From the NCBI GenBank assembly GCA_017562135.1, contig QEYB01000952.1, positions 372,001-436,000 of the forward strand: a DNA stretch of 64,000 nt, read 5' to 3'. Position 1 is the first letter of the stretch, and each line of letters starts with the position of its first letter. Positions 52,601 through 60,163 of the stretch are shown here, piece by piece. This DNA comes from Dipylidium caninum. Lineage: Eukaryota > Platyhelminthes > Cestoda > Cyclophyllidea > Dipylidiidae. Made by a program: the position numbers and the translations under genes. The notes under the pieces are model-generated. The model was not told the DNA's origin. It ran no database searches and worked only from the letters and a program-made list of their open reading frames with translations.

Positions 52601-55600
52601 TCTGACAGTACGACTCCTTGCGGCTCGAAAAATAGACTGGAGCGCCTTGCACCAAGGCAATGCCACTTGCAGAAGGCCATCACAGGTCTCGTTGGCAACC
52701 AAGATGCGTTCTGTGCTGGAAAAAAATTAACTGATTCTATTGGTCAATAAACAATGTTCAAATTTCACATTGTCTTCACCAAACGAACATTTCACCAGTC
52801 TAGAGAGACTATTTTGCGGATTCTGAGCCTCGTTAGGTGAGAGTATCTTATGGAAAATCCAAACCATGGAAAAAAGGAGGTCCTTCTTCACTTCAGCCTA
52901 TTAAGATTGCGCTGAGTTTTTGTCGGAGGCGACTCAGTCGTACACATGAACGAGTTGCATTCGGGACGCTTCTGCCAGATTAACACCCTAAAGGGAACTG
53001 ACTGCATGATTTTCTAGTCCCCACGTGTTGTTACGTGTTAACGTTGTCTTGCATGCAGGTGACCAACTAATCTCCACCCCTGTCATAATGCGACGTTCTT
53101 CCGGAGGTCGGCGAAAAGGTAAAAACAGTGTTTTTCTGCTCCAAACTCGTACATCATATCGGTCTAATCGTCGTGCTCACCATTGACTGTTGCAGCGTCT
53201 GAGGGCGAAGTCTCCCTCTTCACGTCGCCTTCGTACCATCTGCTCTGCGAGCAAATGGAGTACACGCGGGCACACAAAGGTATCCGCCCCCCCCACCTAA
53301 TCCTCCTTCCTTTTTGCTCTTGCCAGTGCCCCTCGAGGACACGAACCTGCCTGCTACGCCTTCTCCGGTTAAACGCCTAAAGCGGCCAGGCAGTTTGAGC
53401 ACCGGCACGAGTAAATCAAATGTTGTAATCCTGGGTGTCACGAAGTGGTCTTTGTTGTCACCACAGATACACTGCATGCACCGGGTTGTGAGGGAAGAGG
53501 AACTTTTTCCCCATCAGCCCCGACCACTCATTGACATTTGAGCCTTAGTTGCCTTATGGCTGAGTTAAGCTTTGGAGGGCCAGTGATTAACCCTTAAACG
53601 ACCGGATAGAGGAAAAAGAGAAAATGATGCTACTGATTCACTTCTCGGAAACTTCCCGGCCCTCACCTCGCCACCGCTTGTGTCTGCTACGTCGCTCTCC
53701 CTGCCGCCCAACGAGCGATGCATTGGCAACGTCCGGACTGTTGCTCCAAGCTCGTGCCCTGTACATGCAGGGGAGGAAAGGAGATGGGATGCTGTTGTCG
53801 GCCTCTTGTTACCATTTTTTACGTCAATATCTGTTCACCTGCACGCAGAAACACTTTGTACATTTCCAGGTGAACCGAAGATTCGAATCAGCGCTCATGA
53901 CAGCACAATGGAAGAGCCAACCCGTGGTTCAGACTTATTGGTACGTCCGCGGAAGGTCACAACCACGTGACTACCCATTTCTCATGCTAGACACTTTCAT
54001 GCCAAGTGCATTTGGCATTGACACCGAGTCTCCCACCTCCTTTAGGGTACCTCAACGCTGTCCACTCGGAAGTCCGAGGTCGAAATTTCGGCGACAACTC
54101 CGCTCGATTCCAGTGAATGGGAAGCTTTTGAGGCGGAGCCGATTCATGCTATTTGCAAACCAGTGAAGGCGGGGTAAGATAACATGCTGGCAGGCTTGAC
54201 TTGGCCTACTCGATAACACCTTCTGAGTTGTTGGCAGCGACTATTAATGCATGCATTTTCGGAGTTTAGATTGGCACCCAAGCATCAAACTGATACTTTT
54301 ATTTTGCTGCGAGGTAACAAGCTTGAATTAGTTTAATGCCTCAAGTGTTTCGTGTCTGTCTGCCTTAGATTTCTCGTATCTTTCCTTGTCGACGCGCGAG
54401 GAGGTTTCGTGGAGGCCAAGAGGCGTCCGGACCTCCGATTTCTTATCCCTCCTCACGCCATTTCCAGTCCAACGCGAATAATCTGCCGATTGCTGCGCCC
54501 GGATCGCGTTTCTCGACTGCCTCACCTGAACGATGGAGACGCCTTTGCTTGCAGGCAAGTCACCAAACTGGTGTCCCAGCCTCTCATTACCGCCCCATCA
54601 GAGTTATTTGACGAAGATGCTTCTGCCACTCCACTCTAGAATAATCGAAATGTCGCCCAGCAGTGTACGCTTTGACGGCCCAATTCTCCTCGAGGTGCCT
54701 CATTTTGCCTCCATCCAGGGCCGTGACCGCGAGGTAATCACTTTGCGATGTGACCACGGGGATTCGTGGAAAGCTCATCCACTCGAAGCCTCTGACCAAT
54801 CAGTGCAGGATGCCCTTGGGGTCGCATTCGGTAGGTTCTCGCAGACTCGCCAATACATGACGATTCTAACGCGGGTTGGGTATCACTCTTCCCATTCACT
54901 ATTGAAATTATTTTGTTATATTGGAACTGATCGGGGGCAAGTCAAGCTAACTGGCTCCTTGATCGCTTTCAGGTAAAATAGAACCTTTAGTTTCGCTCCG
55001 TGAGCGTCGAATCCAACGCATCCTGATATCAGATGTGCCGCGATTCTTCGCTCTCATTTCGCGTTTCCGCCAAGAAATAGCCCTAATCGGCCCAGACGGT
55101 GGTTTACTCACGTCTACCGTCGAGTCCAAAGTACAGGCTGTCTTCCCAAAGGGTGCGCTGCAAAAACGCATCAAGGTTGGCCTTCAGGTAAATCCGAAAT
55201 TCCTCGGCGCTTTGACCACCCCTCGACCTGCAAATACTGTCACGCGACTTAGTCTATTTAGCAGGGAAGCCTGCGTCCTCCCTCTTCTCAACATTAAACA
55301 CTTAAAAATCTTTCGTTTAACCCATGCAGCACTTGGATTCATGTCTACTTCCCAAATAACCTCCTGTAGAGATGACGATACGCATCGGTTCACCTTCATT
55401 CCCTCAGTTGAAAGTGAAATTAATTGCATATTCAGGCCCAAATGATCCCGCCATTCCTTGTGAACAAAGTGGTGGGCAATCAAGCTGCCTTCTCTCCGGT
55501 GGTCACACTGGAGCCACGTCGACGCAAATTCCACAAGCCGATAACCGTCACCATCCCGTTGCCGCGACAACCTCCCAAAGGGGTGCATAAATCGGATCCG

Positions 55601-58600
55601 CTGCCCCCAAGCCTCCACCTCCTCTGCTCCATCACCGCGGGCTGTGCACCAGCCACGTGGGAGGATATCACAGGCTCGACCACGATGACGCGTCACAAGG
55701 ACTGCATCTCCTTCACCACCACTGTCTCTGCCAGGTTAGCTCTCCCCTCTCCCCTCTCCCCTCTCCCCTCTCCTCCTCCATCTCACGCTTTTCGGCTCCT
55801 GGGCACGTCGGTCTTTCGCTGAATGCAATTTTTTCGTTATCAGCGCTTTTATCTCCTTCTTCTAGACTATGGCTCGTGGACGCACAGGGTATCAAGAATG
55901 TGGCAGAAATGGCCAGTCGAGTCTACCGGGAGAGTATAATTCCACCCTATGTAGGAAGATTTGCCGTATACGCACGATTGCCCGAGGACCGCCAGGCAAT
56001 TGAAGCTAATGAGGCTGCCGCTGTTGCAACAGCCATATCAACGTCGTCGACTGAACCTATCGCAACAACTACTTCGACGGTCTCGCGAATAAGACGCAAG
56101 GTTTTCCATCCTACTGATGCAGAGCTCCGCTGTGTTTGCCTTATCGACGACGTACCCGAAAAGACACTGGAACGGCAGGAAAAGTTCCGCTTGGTCGCTG
56201 TTGGTCCTTTAACTGAGGTATTTCTTAACATTTATTTGCGTGCTCTATCCGCATAAGGCCGTGAAAATTGTAAAAAATATGCATATTTTTACTTATTCAC
56301 CATAGTCACTCATATTTTGCGAAAGACGCGGGGTGAATGCCAATACCTTCTACTTTTTAGATAATGGACTCGAAAACCTATTGGTTGGAGACAGTTGGTG
56401 ATATTTCTGCGTACCCAGCGCATGCTGGCCAGTTGAGCTTGGATGTACAGGCCTTTCAAGAGAATCGTCTAACCTATCCCGTTAGGGTGCGTCGACCCAC
56501 AATTTCTGACACAGTCCCCGTGGGTCACTTTCGCGTATACCGCGAGCCGCGCCAGGGTGCCAGAGCTGCAGCTGCCCTCGACGACGAGCAGCCCCTCACA
56601 GACCTTGAAATCCGTATGCCCGGCGATGATCACGAAGGAAAATGGCTTGGTAGGAGACTGCACAGTAGCACCAGAAACCGGTTGAGACAGTGCGGACTAA
56701 ATTCGCATACACTTTGCTGTAGATACTTCGGCCTCGGCGGAACTATCAGTCAAGGCGGTGTGGCCCTATTTCGACGTGAGGGAAATTGCACTGCGCACGG
56801 GCGCACGATGGCCGCAGTTGGCAAAGGAATTGGGCCTCTGCCCCGAGGACATCGCGATGGTTGCAAAGGAGCCGTTGGAGGGCGACCAGACCGGCCTCAA
56901 TGCCGATGTCGCACGCTGTGAGCACATGCTAGCGCTGTGGACGCAGCGCTGCGCCGCCGAAGGCGATGCTTCCCCTGAAAATTTAGGTTGGTTTTGGTGG
57001 CGATTCCTCCTACTCCTTACTAGGCCTAACATTGTGGCAAACGCTTGCATTCACGCGATCTCTGATGGTAATTAGAGTTGTTAGGGGTCTGAACTTATTT
57101 TTCCAATGAAATTAAAACAAACCCGTGCTATTCAAGGGATTATAGGGTGTAAAGAAGACGGCGACGTCGAGGCTGATGTTGAGATAGAAGCTGTTCTCGA
57201 TGGTGAGCAGGAGTCCGAGCGTCAATGATAAGGTGGAAATGCAGATGTCGAAGTTGATTAATTAATTTAGCTATTGCATTGTTTCCATGTCGGATCCTCT
57301 GTGTCAGCATCCCCATGGCAGAATGTGGAGTGTGCTCCTACCGCAGTACTGAATAGCTGCTGCACGAGTAGACGTTGAAGGCTGCGGATAGATTAGTTAA
57401 AAAGGGCATTGGAATGTGACAGTAGAATGCGAGCGAGATTCTTCGTTTAAGGTAATGGCGTCGTGGTATTCGAATGCAACGGGAGAGCTGGTAACCAACT
57501 GTGATGTTCCGGTGACAGTTTACACAGACCCCTGCAAGGCTATGATACCGGACCGCCACCACCTAGAACACAAGCCGCACCTTTATTATTATCCGCCGAC
57601 CAACTTTGTATGTCGGTAAAATTTTAATAAGGTCTTCCCACCGATTACCATGCGACATGCAACATCTGGGCATCTAGACCACACCCTGTCTCCTGGCGTA
57701 ATTAGAGGCGGAGTCGGTGTCCAGTCTGTAAGTGGACGAGGGTCTGACTGCGGGCTGTGCTACTGCACATTAACAGTTTGACCGCCCACCCCTTAAGATC
57801 ATTGACGCAGGTGAGAGGTTTCCTCACTCAATCACCCTTTTGGACCCATTTTAACTTCCGCTTAGCCTCCTCAAACTTTACAAGAAAGTGAACTGGGGGC
57901 AAGGAGCTGGTTCTTGTTGGCAGGCTGCACCCCTATTTGAAGTGAAAGAAAAACGTCTTGTTCGCATAAAATAGTAAAAAAATTGAAATCGAAGTAATAA
58001 AGTGTCTTCAAATTCTCCCAAGTCCATGTCTTCGAGGTTCCTTCAAGTAGCGTTGCGCACCACTGATTTTAATTTAGTCGTCCGAGTGACCAAGGCCCTA
58101 GAGAGAATGGACATCAATGCGGATGGTGCGTTGAACGCTCTGGACATTAAGCCGGTCTGTTCACGGGTGCACCACATTGACGACGAGACGACCTCATCCA
58201 AGGCGCCCTCTGGAGTGCATCCTATCCAGTTGATTAGCGCGATCTCCACGCAACATCCTCCGACGCCTCCATCGTCGCTGACGGCGGCAGGCAAAACCGT
58301 CGACGCGGTTGCTAGTGCTCCAGCTCCCGTCAGTAAGTCAGTTGCGCTTGACACAGCGAGTATCAGCCAGTGAAACCGACTTTTCGATCGTGTTGGCGTG
58401 ATATAATAAGTTCACCTTGGAGGTGTCGCTGTAGTTATGTGGTGCATGGTAGAATTGTCAGCGATTGACTTAATTAGAGTTATGATTTAATCAAAGTCTT
58501 TACGCTTCGTGTCTTAGGTGAATACGACCGCGACGGGCTCTGGTCGGAGTCTCCAAGCTCCCCATTGAAGGATGAGACGCCGCCACCCACCGCCGTCGAT

Positions 58601-60139
58601 GGAACGCGTGAGTGGACTTCCCATTTAATCTCTTCTCTTAATCACCTCTTCCCGAGATTGAGGACCTCATCCCTCATCATTTGCGGTGGAGGGCTATTTG
58701 GAGATCTTGCGCAATTTTACTTCTCTGTTGCCGATGTCCGTACTAGCTCGCGTGGTACCGGGTGAAGAGGTCCCCTACATCATGTCCTCCTCCATCAAGA
58801 GCGCAACTCTCGAGCGACCTCCTTCCATGCTATTGTCTATGCCTACATCCAAGGACGACCTCATTTTGTCAAGCGAAGACACCAAGCCCAAGGTGAATGA
58901 GTTTATCGTCGCTTCGGAAAATCTGAAGCGTAAGAATCTGCTTCCTGCCGAGGGCGCGGTAGCTCACGCCGACTCCGTCGCCAGACAAATCGCTGCCGAA
59001 GAGCTCGCCGAGGCTTTGGGCCTAGATCTGGACGCTCACATGGTCTCCGTAATCTCAGAGCCCTCAGTCGGTAGGTTTTTTCCTTAGTCTATGTTCACAT
59101 TTTGTTGATCAAATGAAGACAAGTTAAGCTTATTCTTGAAAGGGTGTTCACCATGTGGCCGTGTTTTCGATCGGCGCCACGAGCTGGTGCGTTTATCTCC
59201 CTTCGACAGGGAGCCGGAGTTTAGGCCACGCATCATTCGAAAGATTTCGGCGTAATGTCAGTGGGAGCTTCAGACATAACCACCCTTGCACGTTGTGCGC
59301 GGCGTACTGGATGTGGAAAATTTGCGGAAATGCAACCGCGGCTGGTCGTGTGTGATGCGTCTCCTAAACAAATGACGGATAGTTTCTTTGTGACGGGCAT
59401 TTCGAGTACAGGAATGGTAGCCCAACATCGAGTAGGCTTCATGTCGCTTCAGCGAAAGAGAATAGTGAGAAACCGCGAAGCAAACAGTGTAAGTTATACT
59501 TTTTCCACCTACTTACCATTTATTGATATCTCGCAGATCGAGAAGAGCCCCCAGTTAAGGAGGACTTGATAGAGCCGATGAAAAACGAACCAAAGGAAAC
59601 GTTGAGCCCTCTTATGACACATGAAGAAGTTGATGTCGATCGAGTCGGGACGGTCGACCTGGCGAAAAACGGACGCCCTGCATATTGAAGCCGGTACATT
59701 TACGGGTTGAGTGGAGGTTTTGAGTTAACCACTGATATTTTCAGCCTACCAGGTGTCAGTCCTAAGTGGTTTATTACCATCACTGAACCATGTGCATTGA
59801 CACTAAAGGGATTAAAATAACAACCAAATTGTAGATGACGAACTGCGAGTTCCATCACTGGAACTGCTGAACGACGCTGATGAGGACTTTGAAGCAGCCT
59901 ACAGGGCGGCTGCAGCCGAGGGAACACCATCCCCAACAGGTTTAGCGGGTCACGATGTTCAACAGAGCCGTCCAGAAGAAGGTTTCCTTGTAGAAGAGAC
60001 GGAGGAAGTCTTGCCGGATGGAACAGTTATCAAGCAGCGCGTCCAGACTGCCGAAACCATTCAGGCCCTGTCGGCGCATGACTGGGAAGAGGCTGTCTTT
60101 AACGCGACCGCTGATGGTGGCACTGAAATTTCATTGTAG
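37172..60139 (+). CDS. ANK: Ankyrin gene: 24 ANK repeats, two ZU5, UPA, death domain, acidic tail
   Basis: Joined exons 37172-37603, 40100-40297, 41304-41402, 42347-42535, 44392-44490, 44997-45194, 45818-45916, 46554-46652, 47143-47241, 47824-48021, 49422-49619, 50354-50503, 50742-50993, 51077-51382, 52207-52435, 53059-53118, 53196-53279, 53327-53410, 53870-53940, 54046-54173, 54369-54554, 54640-54830, 54973-55187, 55436-55734, 55866-56217, 56361-56649, 56723-56986, 58078-58332, 58518-58607, 58747-59070 and 59835-60139. Every junction keeps phase, giving about 2,013 residues: ANK 115-900, ZU5 about 1091-1245 and 1250-1395, UPA about 1396-1535, death domain about 1612-1715. Ankyrins tie membrane proteins (ANK repeats) to spectrin (ZU5-UPA). 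All 24 repeats are present in the order known from vertebrate ankyrins. A longer form continues past 60140 and off the window. One intron is GC-AG. Confidence 0.93.
37604..40099 (+). other. Ankyrin intron 1
   Basis: A 2.5-kb intron holding the GTCGCC/ACGGC minisatellite at about 38816-38914. No other feature seen. Confidence 0.8.
38851..38914 (+). repeat. Pentamer minisatellite (A[C/T]GGC)n
   Basis: Twelve full units of ATGGC or ACGGC and a partial one: one ATGGC, eight ACGGC, three ATGGC. Preceded by GTCGCC hexamers (about 38816-38845). It is open in all frames and not coding. Confidence 0.92.
40100..40297 (+). CDS. ANK: Ankyrin exon 2: ANK repeats 2 and 3
   Basis: 66 codons, phase 0 at both ends, acceptor ccttgtag and donor gtttgt. 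Begins [20 protein letters not shown] and continues [16 protein letters not shown]...ADVNARSQ, matching repeats 2-3 of vertebrate ankyrins including the variant NGLNGLHLAS and KGNTALHIA starts. Confidence 0.96.
41304..41402 (+). CDS. ANK: Ankyrin exon 3: ANK repeat 4
   Basis: Exactly 99 nt (33 codons), one repeat, phase 0, acceptor ccttgcag and donor gtaaga. [20 protein letters not shown] keeps the [11 protein letters not shown] variant typical of ankyrin repeat 4. Confidence 0.97.
42347..42535 (+). CDS. ANK: Ankyrin exon 4: ANK repeats 5 and 6
   Basis: 63 codons, phase 0. Repeat 5 is [20 protein letters not shown] and is shortened, running into [16 protein letters not shown] of repeat 6. 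The same shortened joint (GKVRLPALHIAARNDD) is found in vertebrate ankyrins, so it is ancestral. Donor gtgagt. Confidence 0.96.
44392..44490 (+). CDS. ANK: Ankyrin exon 5: ANK repeat 7
   Basis: 99 nt, phase 0, acceptor ccctttcag and donor gtaagt. [20 protein letters not shown]...ADVNYCAK; vertebrates have [19 protein letters not shown] at this place. Confidence 0.97.
44997..45194 (+). CDS. ANK: Ankyrin exon 6: ANK repeats 8 and 9
   Basis: 198 nt, phase 0, acceptor cctttcag and donor gtgagc. [20 protein letters not shown] then [20 protein letters not shown]. The frame overlapping it at 44777-45250 is a shadow. Confidence 0.96.
45818..45916 (+). CDS. ANK: Ankyrin exon 7: ANK repeat 10
   Basis: 99 nt, phase 0, acceptor gcttcag and donor gtaagt. 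[20 protein letters not shown]...DDVTM, the counterpart of NGLSPIHMAAQGDH...DDITL. Confidence 0.97.
46554..46652 (+). CDS. ANK: Ankyrin exon 8: ANK repeat 11
   Basis: 99 nt, phase 0, donor gtaagt. The acceptor ends AAG (ccctttaag), less common than CAG or [23 protein letters not shown]...DPNLRAF matches repeat 11 (LTPLHVAAHCGH, PNSRAL). Confidence 0.96.
47143..47241 (+). CDS. ANK: Ankyrin exon 9: ANK repeat 12
   Basis: 99 nt, phase 0, acceptor gctttgtag and donor gtaatc. [20 protein letters not shown]...VTVDATTQ, the counterpart of [20 protein letters not shown]. Confidence 0.97.
47824..48021 (+). CDS. ANK: Ankyrin exon 10: ANK repeats 13 and 14
   Basis: 198 nt, phase 0, donor gtaagc. The acceptor ends AAG (tatgtcaag). 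[20 protein letters not shown] then [20 protein letters not shown]...NAKAK, as in SGLTPLHVASFMGH and ETPLHMAARAGH. Confidence 0.95.
49422..49619 (+). CDS. ANK: Ankyrin exon 11: ANK repeats 15 and 16
   Basis: 198 nt, phase 0, acceptor cctccccag and donor gtacgc. [20 protein letters not shown] then [20 protein letters not shown]. Repeat 16 has QPIH in place of TPLH, a weakly conserved turn. Confidence 0.95.
50354..50503 (+). CDS. ANK: Ankyrin exon 12: ANK repeat 17 and first half of 18
   Basis: 150 nt, phase 0, acceptor ccttttag and donor gtaaga. [20 protein letters not shown], then [16 protein letters not shown], where the exon ends in the middle of repeat 18. Vertebrate repeat 18 begins NGLTPLHVAVHHNN. 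Confidence 0.95.
50742..50993 (+). CDS. ANK: Ankyrin exon 13: rest of ANK repeat 18, repeats 19 and 20
   Basis: 252 nt, phase 0, acceptor gccttttag and donor gtcagt. [17 protein letters not shown] finishes repeat 18; then [20 protein letters not shown] and [20 protein letters not shown]. Repeat 20 is one residue longer than standard. Confidence 0.95.
51077..51382 (+). CDS. ANK: Ankyrin exon 14: ANK repeats 21 to 23
   Basis: 306 nt, phase 0, acceptor tttacag and donor gtaggc, after a short 83-nt intron. [40 protein letters not shown] with a three-residue insert (MMMNSRT), and [20 protein letters not shown]. Confidence 0.96.
52207..52435 (+). CDS. ANK: Ankyrin exon 15: ANK repeat 24 and start of linker
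   Basis: Phase 0 in, phase 1 out, acceptor ggttatag and donor gtgagc. [20 protein letters not shown] is the degenerate last repeat (vertebrate DGTTPLAIAKRLGYISV), followed by an acidic linker ending MIESEDES. If the donor is not used, the frame reads to a TAG at 52570. Confidence 0.93.
52436..53058 (+). other. Ankyrin intron 15 with a polyadenylation-like signal
   Basis: Contains AATAAA at 52746-52751, 174 bases after the TAG that would end a read-through of exon 15. This could produce a shorter ankyrin with only the ANK domain; otherwise it is ordinary intron. Confidence 0.45.
53059..53118 (+). CDS. ANK: Ankyrin exon 16: 60-nt linker exon
   Basis: Phase 1 at both ends, acceptor cttgcatgcag and donor gtaaaa. 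Encodes [19 protein letters not shown], a basic linker with a possible phosphorylation site (RRSSGG). Recognised because it is open in the one frame that joins exons 15 and 17. Confidence 0.78.
53196..53279 (+). CDS. ANK: Ankyrin exon 17: 84-nt linker exon
   Basis: Phase 1 at both ends, acceptor tgttgcag and donor gtatcc. Encodes [20 protein letters not shown] and a short charged end. No domain; part of the ANK-ZU5 linker. Followed by an intron of only 47 nt. Confidence 0.8.
53327..53410 (+). CDS. ANK: Ankyrin exon 18: 84-nt linker exon
   Basis: Phase 1 at both ends, acceptor cttgccag and donor gtaaat. Encodes [20 protein letters not shown] and GSLSTGT, rich in Pro and basic residues. The frame is open beyond the donor to 53541, but only this donor gives a phase match to exon 19. 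Confidence 0.75.
53411..53869 (+). other. Ankyrin intron 18
   Basis: A 459-nt intron with open frames on the + strand (53624-54166 and 53680-53970) that extend into exon 19 in shadow or true frame. No conserved sequence seen before 53870. Confidence 0.65.
53870..53940 (+). CDS. ANK: Ankyrin exon 19: 71-nt linker exon
   Basis: Phase 1 in, phase 0 out, acceptor catttccag and donor gtacgt. Encodes [20 protein letters not shown] and DLL. It joins exon 18 and exon 20 in phase. Confidence 0.78.
54046..54173 (+). CDS. ANK: Ankyrin exon 20: linker leading into ZU5
   Basis: Phase 0 in, phase 2 out, acceptor cctttag and donor gtaaga. Ends AICKPVKAG, with the last Gly completed by exon 21. This gives [14 protein letters not shown], the exact entry of the first ZU5 domain (vertebrate SG-FLVSFMVDARGG). 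Confidence 0.9.
54369..54554 (+). CDS. ANK: Ankyrin exon 21: first ZU5 domain, N-terminal half; GC donor
   Basis: Phase 2 at both ends, acceptor ctgccttag. [12 protein letters not shown], then [20 protein letters not shown], as in the spectrin-binding ZU5 ([20 protein letters not shown]). It ends GDAFACR at AG|gcaagt, a GC donor with full consensus. No GT donor gives the right frame, and joining to exon 22 restores the family sequence exactly. Confidence 0.93.
54555..54639 (+). other. GC-AG intron in ankyrin
   Basis: 85-nt intron with donor AG|gcaagt and acceptor ccactctag. Removal joins [15 protein letters not shown], aligned with the family without gap. Confidence 0.9.
54640..54830 (+). 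CDS. ANK: Ankyrin exon 22: first ZU5 domain, middle
   Basis: Phase 2 in, phase 1 out, acceptor ccactctag and donor gtaggt. Encodes [20 protein letters not shown], then [16 protein letters not shown] and [12 protein letters not shown], matching [26 protein letters not shown] and GETWKEHQFDS. Confidence 0.95.
54973..55187 (+). CDS. ANK: Ankyrin exon 23: end of first ZU5, start of second
   Basis: Phase 1 in, phase 0 out, acceptor ctttcag and donor gtaaat. Encodes [20 protein letters not shown], then [20 protein letters not shown] and [12 protein letters not shown], matching DFPQYFAVVSRIKQE, GPEGGILSS and ALTKRIRVGLQ. Confidence 0.96.
55436..55734 (+). CDS. ANK: Ankyrin exon 24: second ZU5 domain
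   Basis: Phase 0 in, phase 2 out, acceptor catattcag and donor gttagc. [52 protein letters not shown] and [13 protein letters not shown] follow the family closely. Residues for contact with the first ZU5 and UPA appear kept. Confidence 0.96.
55738..55775 (+). repeat. Heptamer (TCTCCCC)n in ankyrin intron 24
   Basis: About five copies of a pyrimidine heptamer fill the start of a 131-nt intron. Confidence 0.9.
55866..56217 (+). CDS. ANK: Ankyrin exon 25: UPA domain, first half
   Basis: Phase 2 in, phase 0 out, acceptor cttctag and donor gtattt. [20 protein letters not shown], then [13 protein letters not shown], and [20 protein letters not shown], as in RFWLADC...YMAKFVVFAKMN and [20 protein letters not shown]. 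Between them is an insert of about 40 residues rich in Ala, Thr and Ser that vertebrate ankyrins lack. Confidence 0.95.
56361..56649 (+). CDS. ANK: Ankyrin exon 26: UPA domain, second half
   Basis: Phase 0 in, phase 1 out, acceptor acttttttag-like and donor gtagga. [20 protein letters not shown] corresponds to QLVFNFYSFKENRLPFSIK at the end of UPA. Then a variable link ([20 protein letters not shown]) and KWL. The frame is clean across the exon. Confidence 0.93.
56723..56986 (+). CDS. ANK: Ankyrin exon 27: death domain, main part
   Basis: Phase 1 in, phase 1 out, acceptor tgctgtag after a 73-nt intron and donor gttggt. [29 protein letters not shown] and [13 protein letters not shown] match death-domain helices 1-4 of ankyrins (IVADHLGLSWTELARELN, SVDEINQIR, LLKKW). 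Reading on past the donor is possible to 57075. Confidence 0.9.
56987..58077 (+). other. Ankyrin intron 27, with exon-like segments
   Basis: Holds two segments with splice-like borders: 57024-57067 (tactag to gtaatt) and 57146-57202 (tatag to gtgagc; 57 nt, phase 1 at both ends, encoding [18 protein letters not shown]). AATAAA is at 57996-58001. These may be alternative exons or chance. Confidence 0.45.
58078..58332 (+). CDS. ANK: Ankyrin exon 28: end of death domain and tail
   Basis: Phase 1 at both ends, acceptor ttttaatttag and donor gtaagt. Its first residues, [20 protein letters not shown], complete the death domain (vertebrate ENLYTALQSIDRGEIVNML), with about four extra residues. The rest is a Ser/Pro/Ala-rich linker ([13 protein letters not shown]). 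Phase and homology agree, but alternative ends exist (see findings). Confidence 0.83.
58518..58607 (+). CDS. ANK: Ankyrin exon 29: 90-nt tail exon
   Basis: Phase 1 at both ends, acceptor tgtcttag and donor gtgagt. Encodes [20 protein letters not shown] and PPPTAVDGT, an acidic, Pro-rich link without domain. Confidence 0.82.
58747..59070 (+). CDS. ANK: Ankyrin exon 30: 324-nt tail exon
   Basis: Phase 1 at both ends, acceptor cgtactag and donor gtaggt. Encodes [20 protein letters not shown] and a charged helix-like part, [20 protein letters not shown] and [12 protein letters not shown]. No known domain; a regulatory tail is typical of ankyrins. The frame is open further left to 58686, so the acceptor is chosen by phase. 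Confidence 0.83.
59071..59834 (+). other. Ankyrin intron 30, with a possible alternative last exon
   Basis: The stretch 59537-59688 could be an alternative 3' exon (separate entry). ATTAAA is at 59811-59816. Otherwise nothing is seen. Confidence 0.5.
59537..59688 (+). CDS. ANK: Possible alternative last exon of ankyrin
   Basis: Acceptor atatctcgcag in phase 1, which fits the donor of exon 30. Encodes [20 protein letters not shown] then [18 protein letters not shown] and ends at TGA 59686. It is acidic like the rest of the tail. No donor of phase 1 is present inside, so it cannot lie between exons 30 and 31 without ending the protein. ATTAAA at 59811 could serve as its poly(A) signal. Confidence 0.45.
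59835..60139 (+). CDS. ANK: Ankyrin exon 31: tail with first LPDGTV module, ends in TAG
   Basis: Phase 1 in, acceptor aaattgtag. [30 protein letters not shown] and [20 protein letters not shown]. The last is the conserved short module near the C-terminus of ankyrins (ANK1 has [20 protein letters not shown]). Ends [10 protein letters not shown] at TAG 60137-60139. A donor-like GATG|gtggca at 60117 could allow splicing on, but only across a 23-nt intron. Confidence 0.82.
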
Positions 60140-60163
60140 AACCACCCGAGGAAGTTGTCAAAG
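60140..60163 (+). CDS. ANK: Micro-exon 32 of the longer ankyrin form
   Basis: 24 nt between acceptor ttcattgtag and a strong donor gtgagt at 60163-60164 (border by inspection, last base uncertain by one). It reads EPPEEVVK in the frame that joins exon 30 in phase 1 and exon 33 in phase 0. Its acceptor overlaps the stop codon of exon 31. Confidence 0.5.

Noticed and set aside
56987..57023. 37-nt intron joining exon 27 to 57024
   Set aside because: GT-AG ends are present, but the resulting reading ([15 protein letters not shown]) fits the death domain less well than exon 28, and it leads to an early stop in the next segment.
60117..60139. 23-nt intron linking exon 31 to micro-exon 32
   Set aside because: Phase fits, but it is shorter than introns normally spliced; mutually exclusive use of the two exons is simpler.
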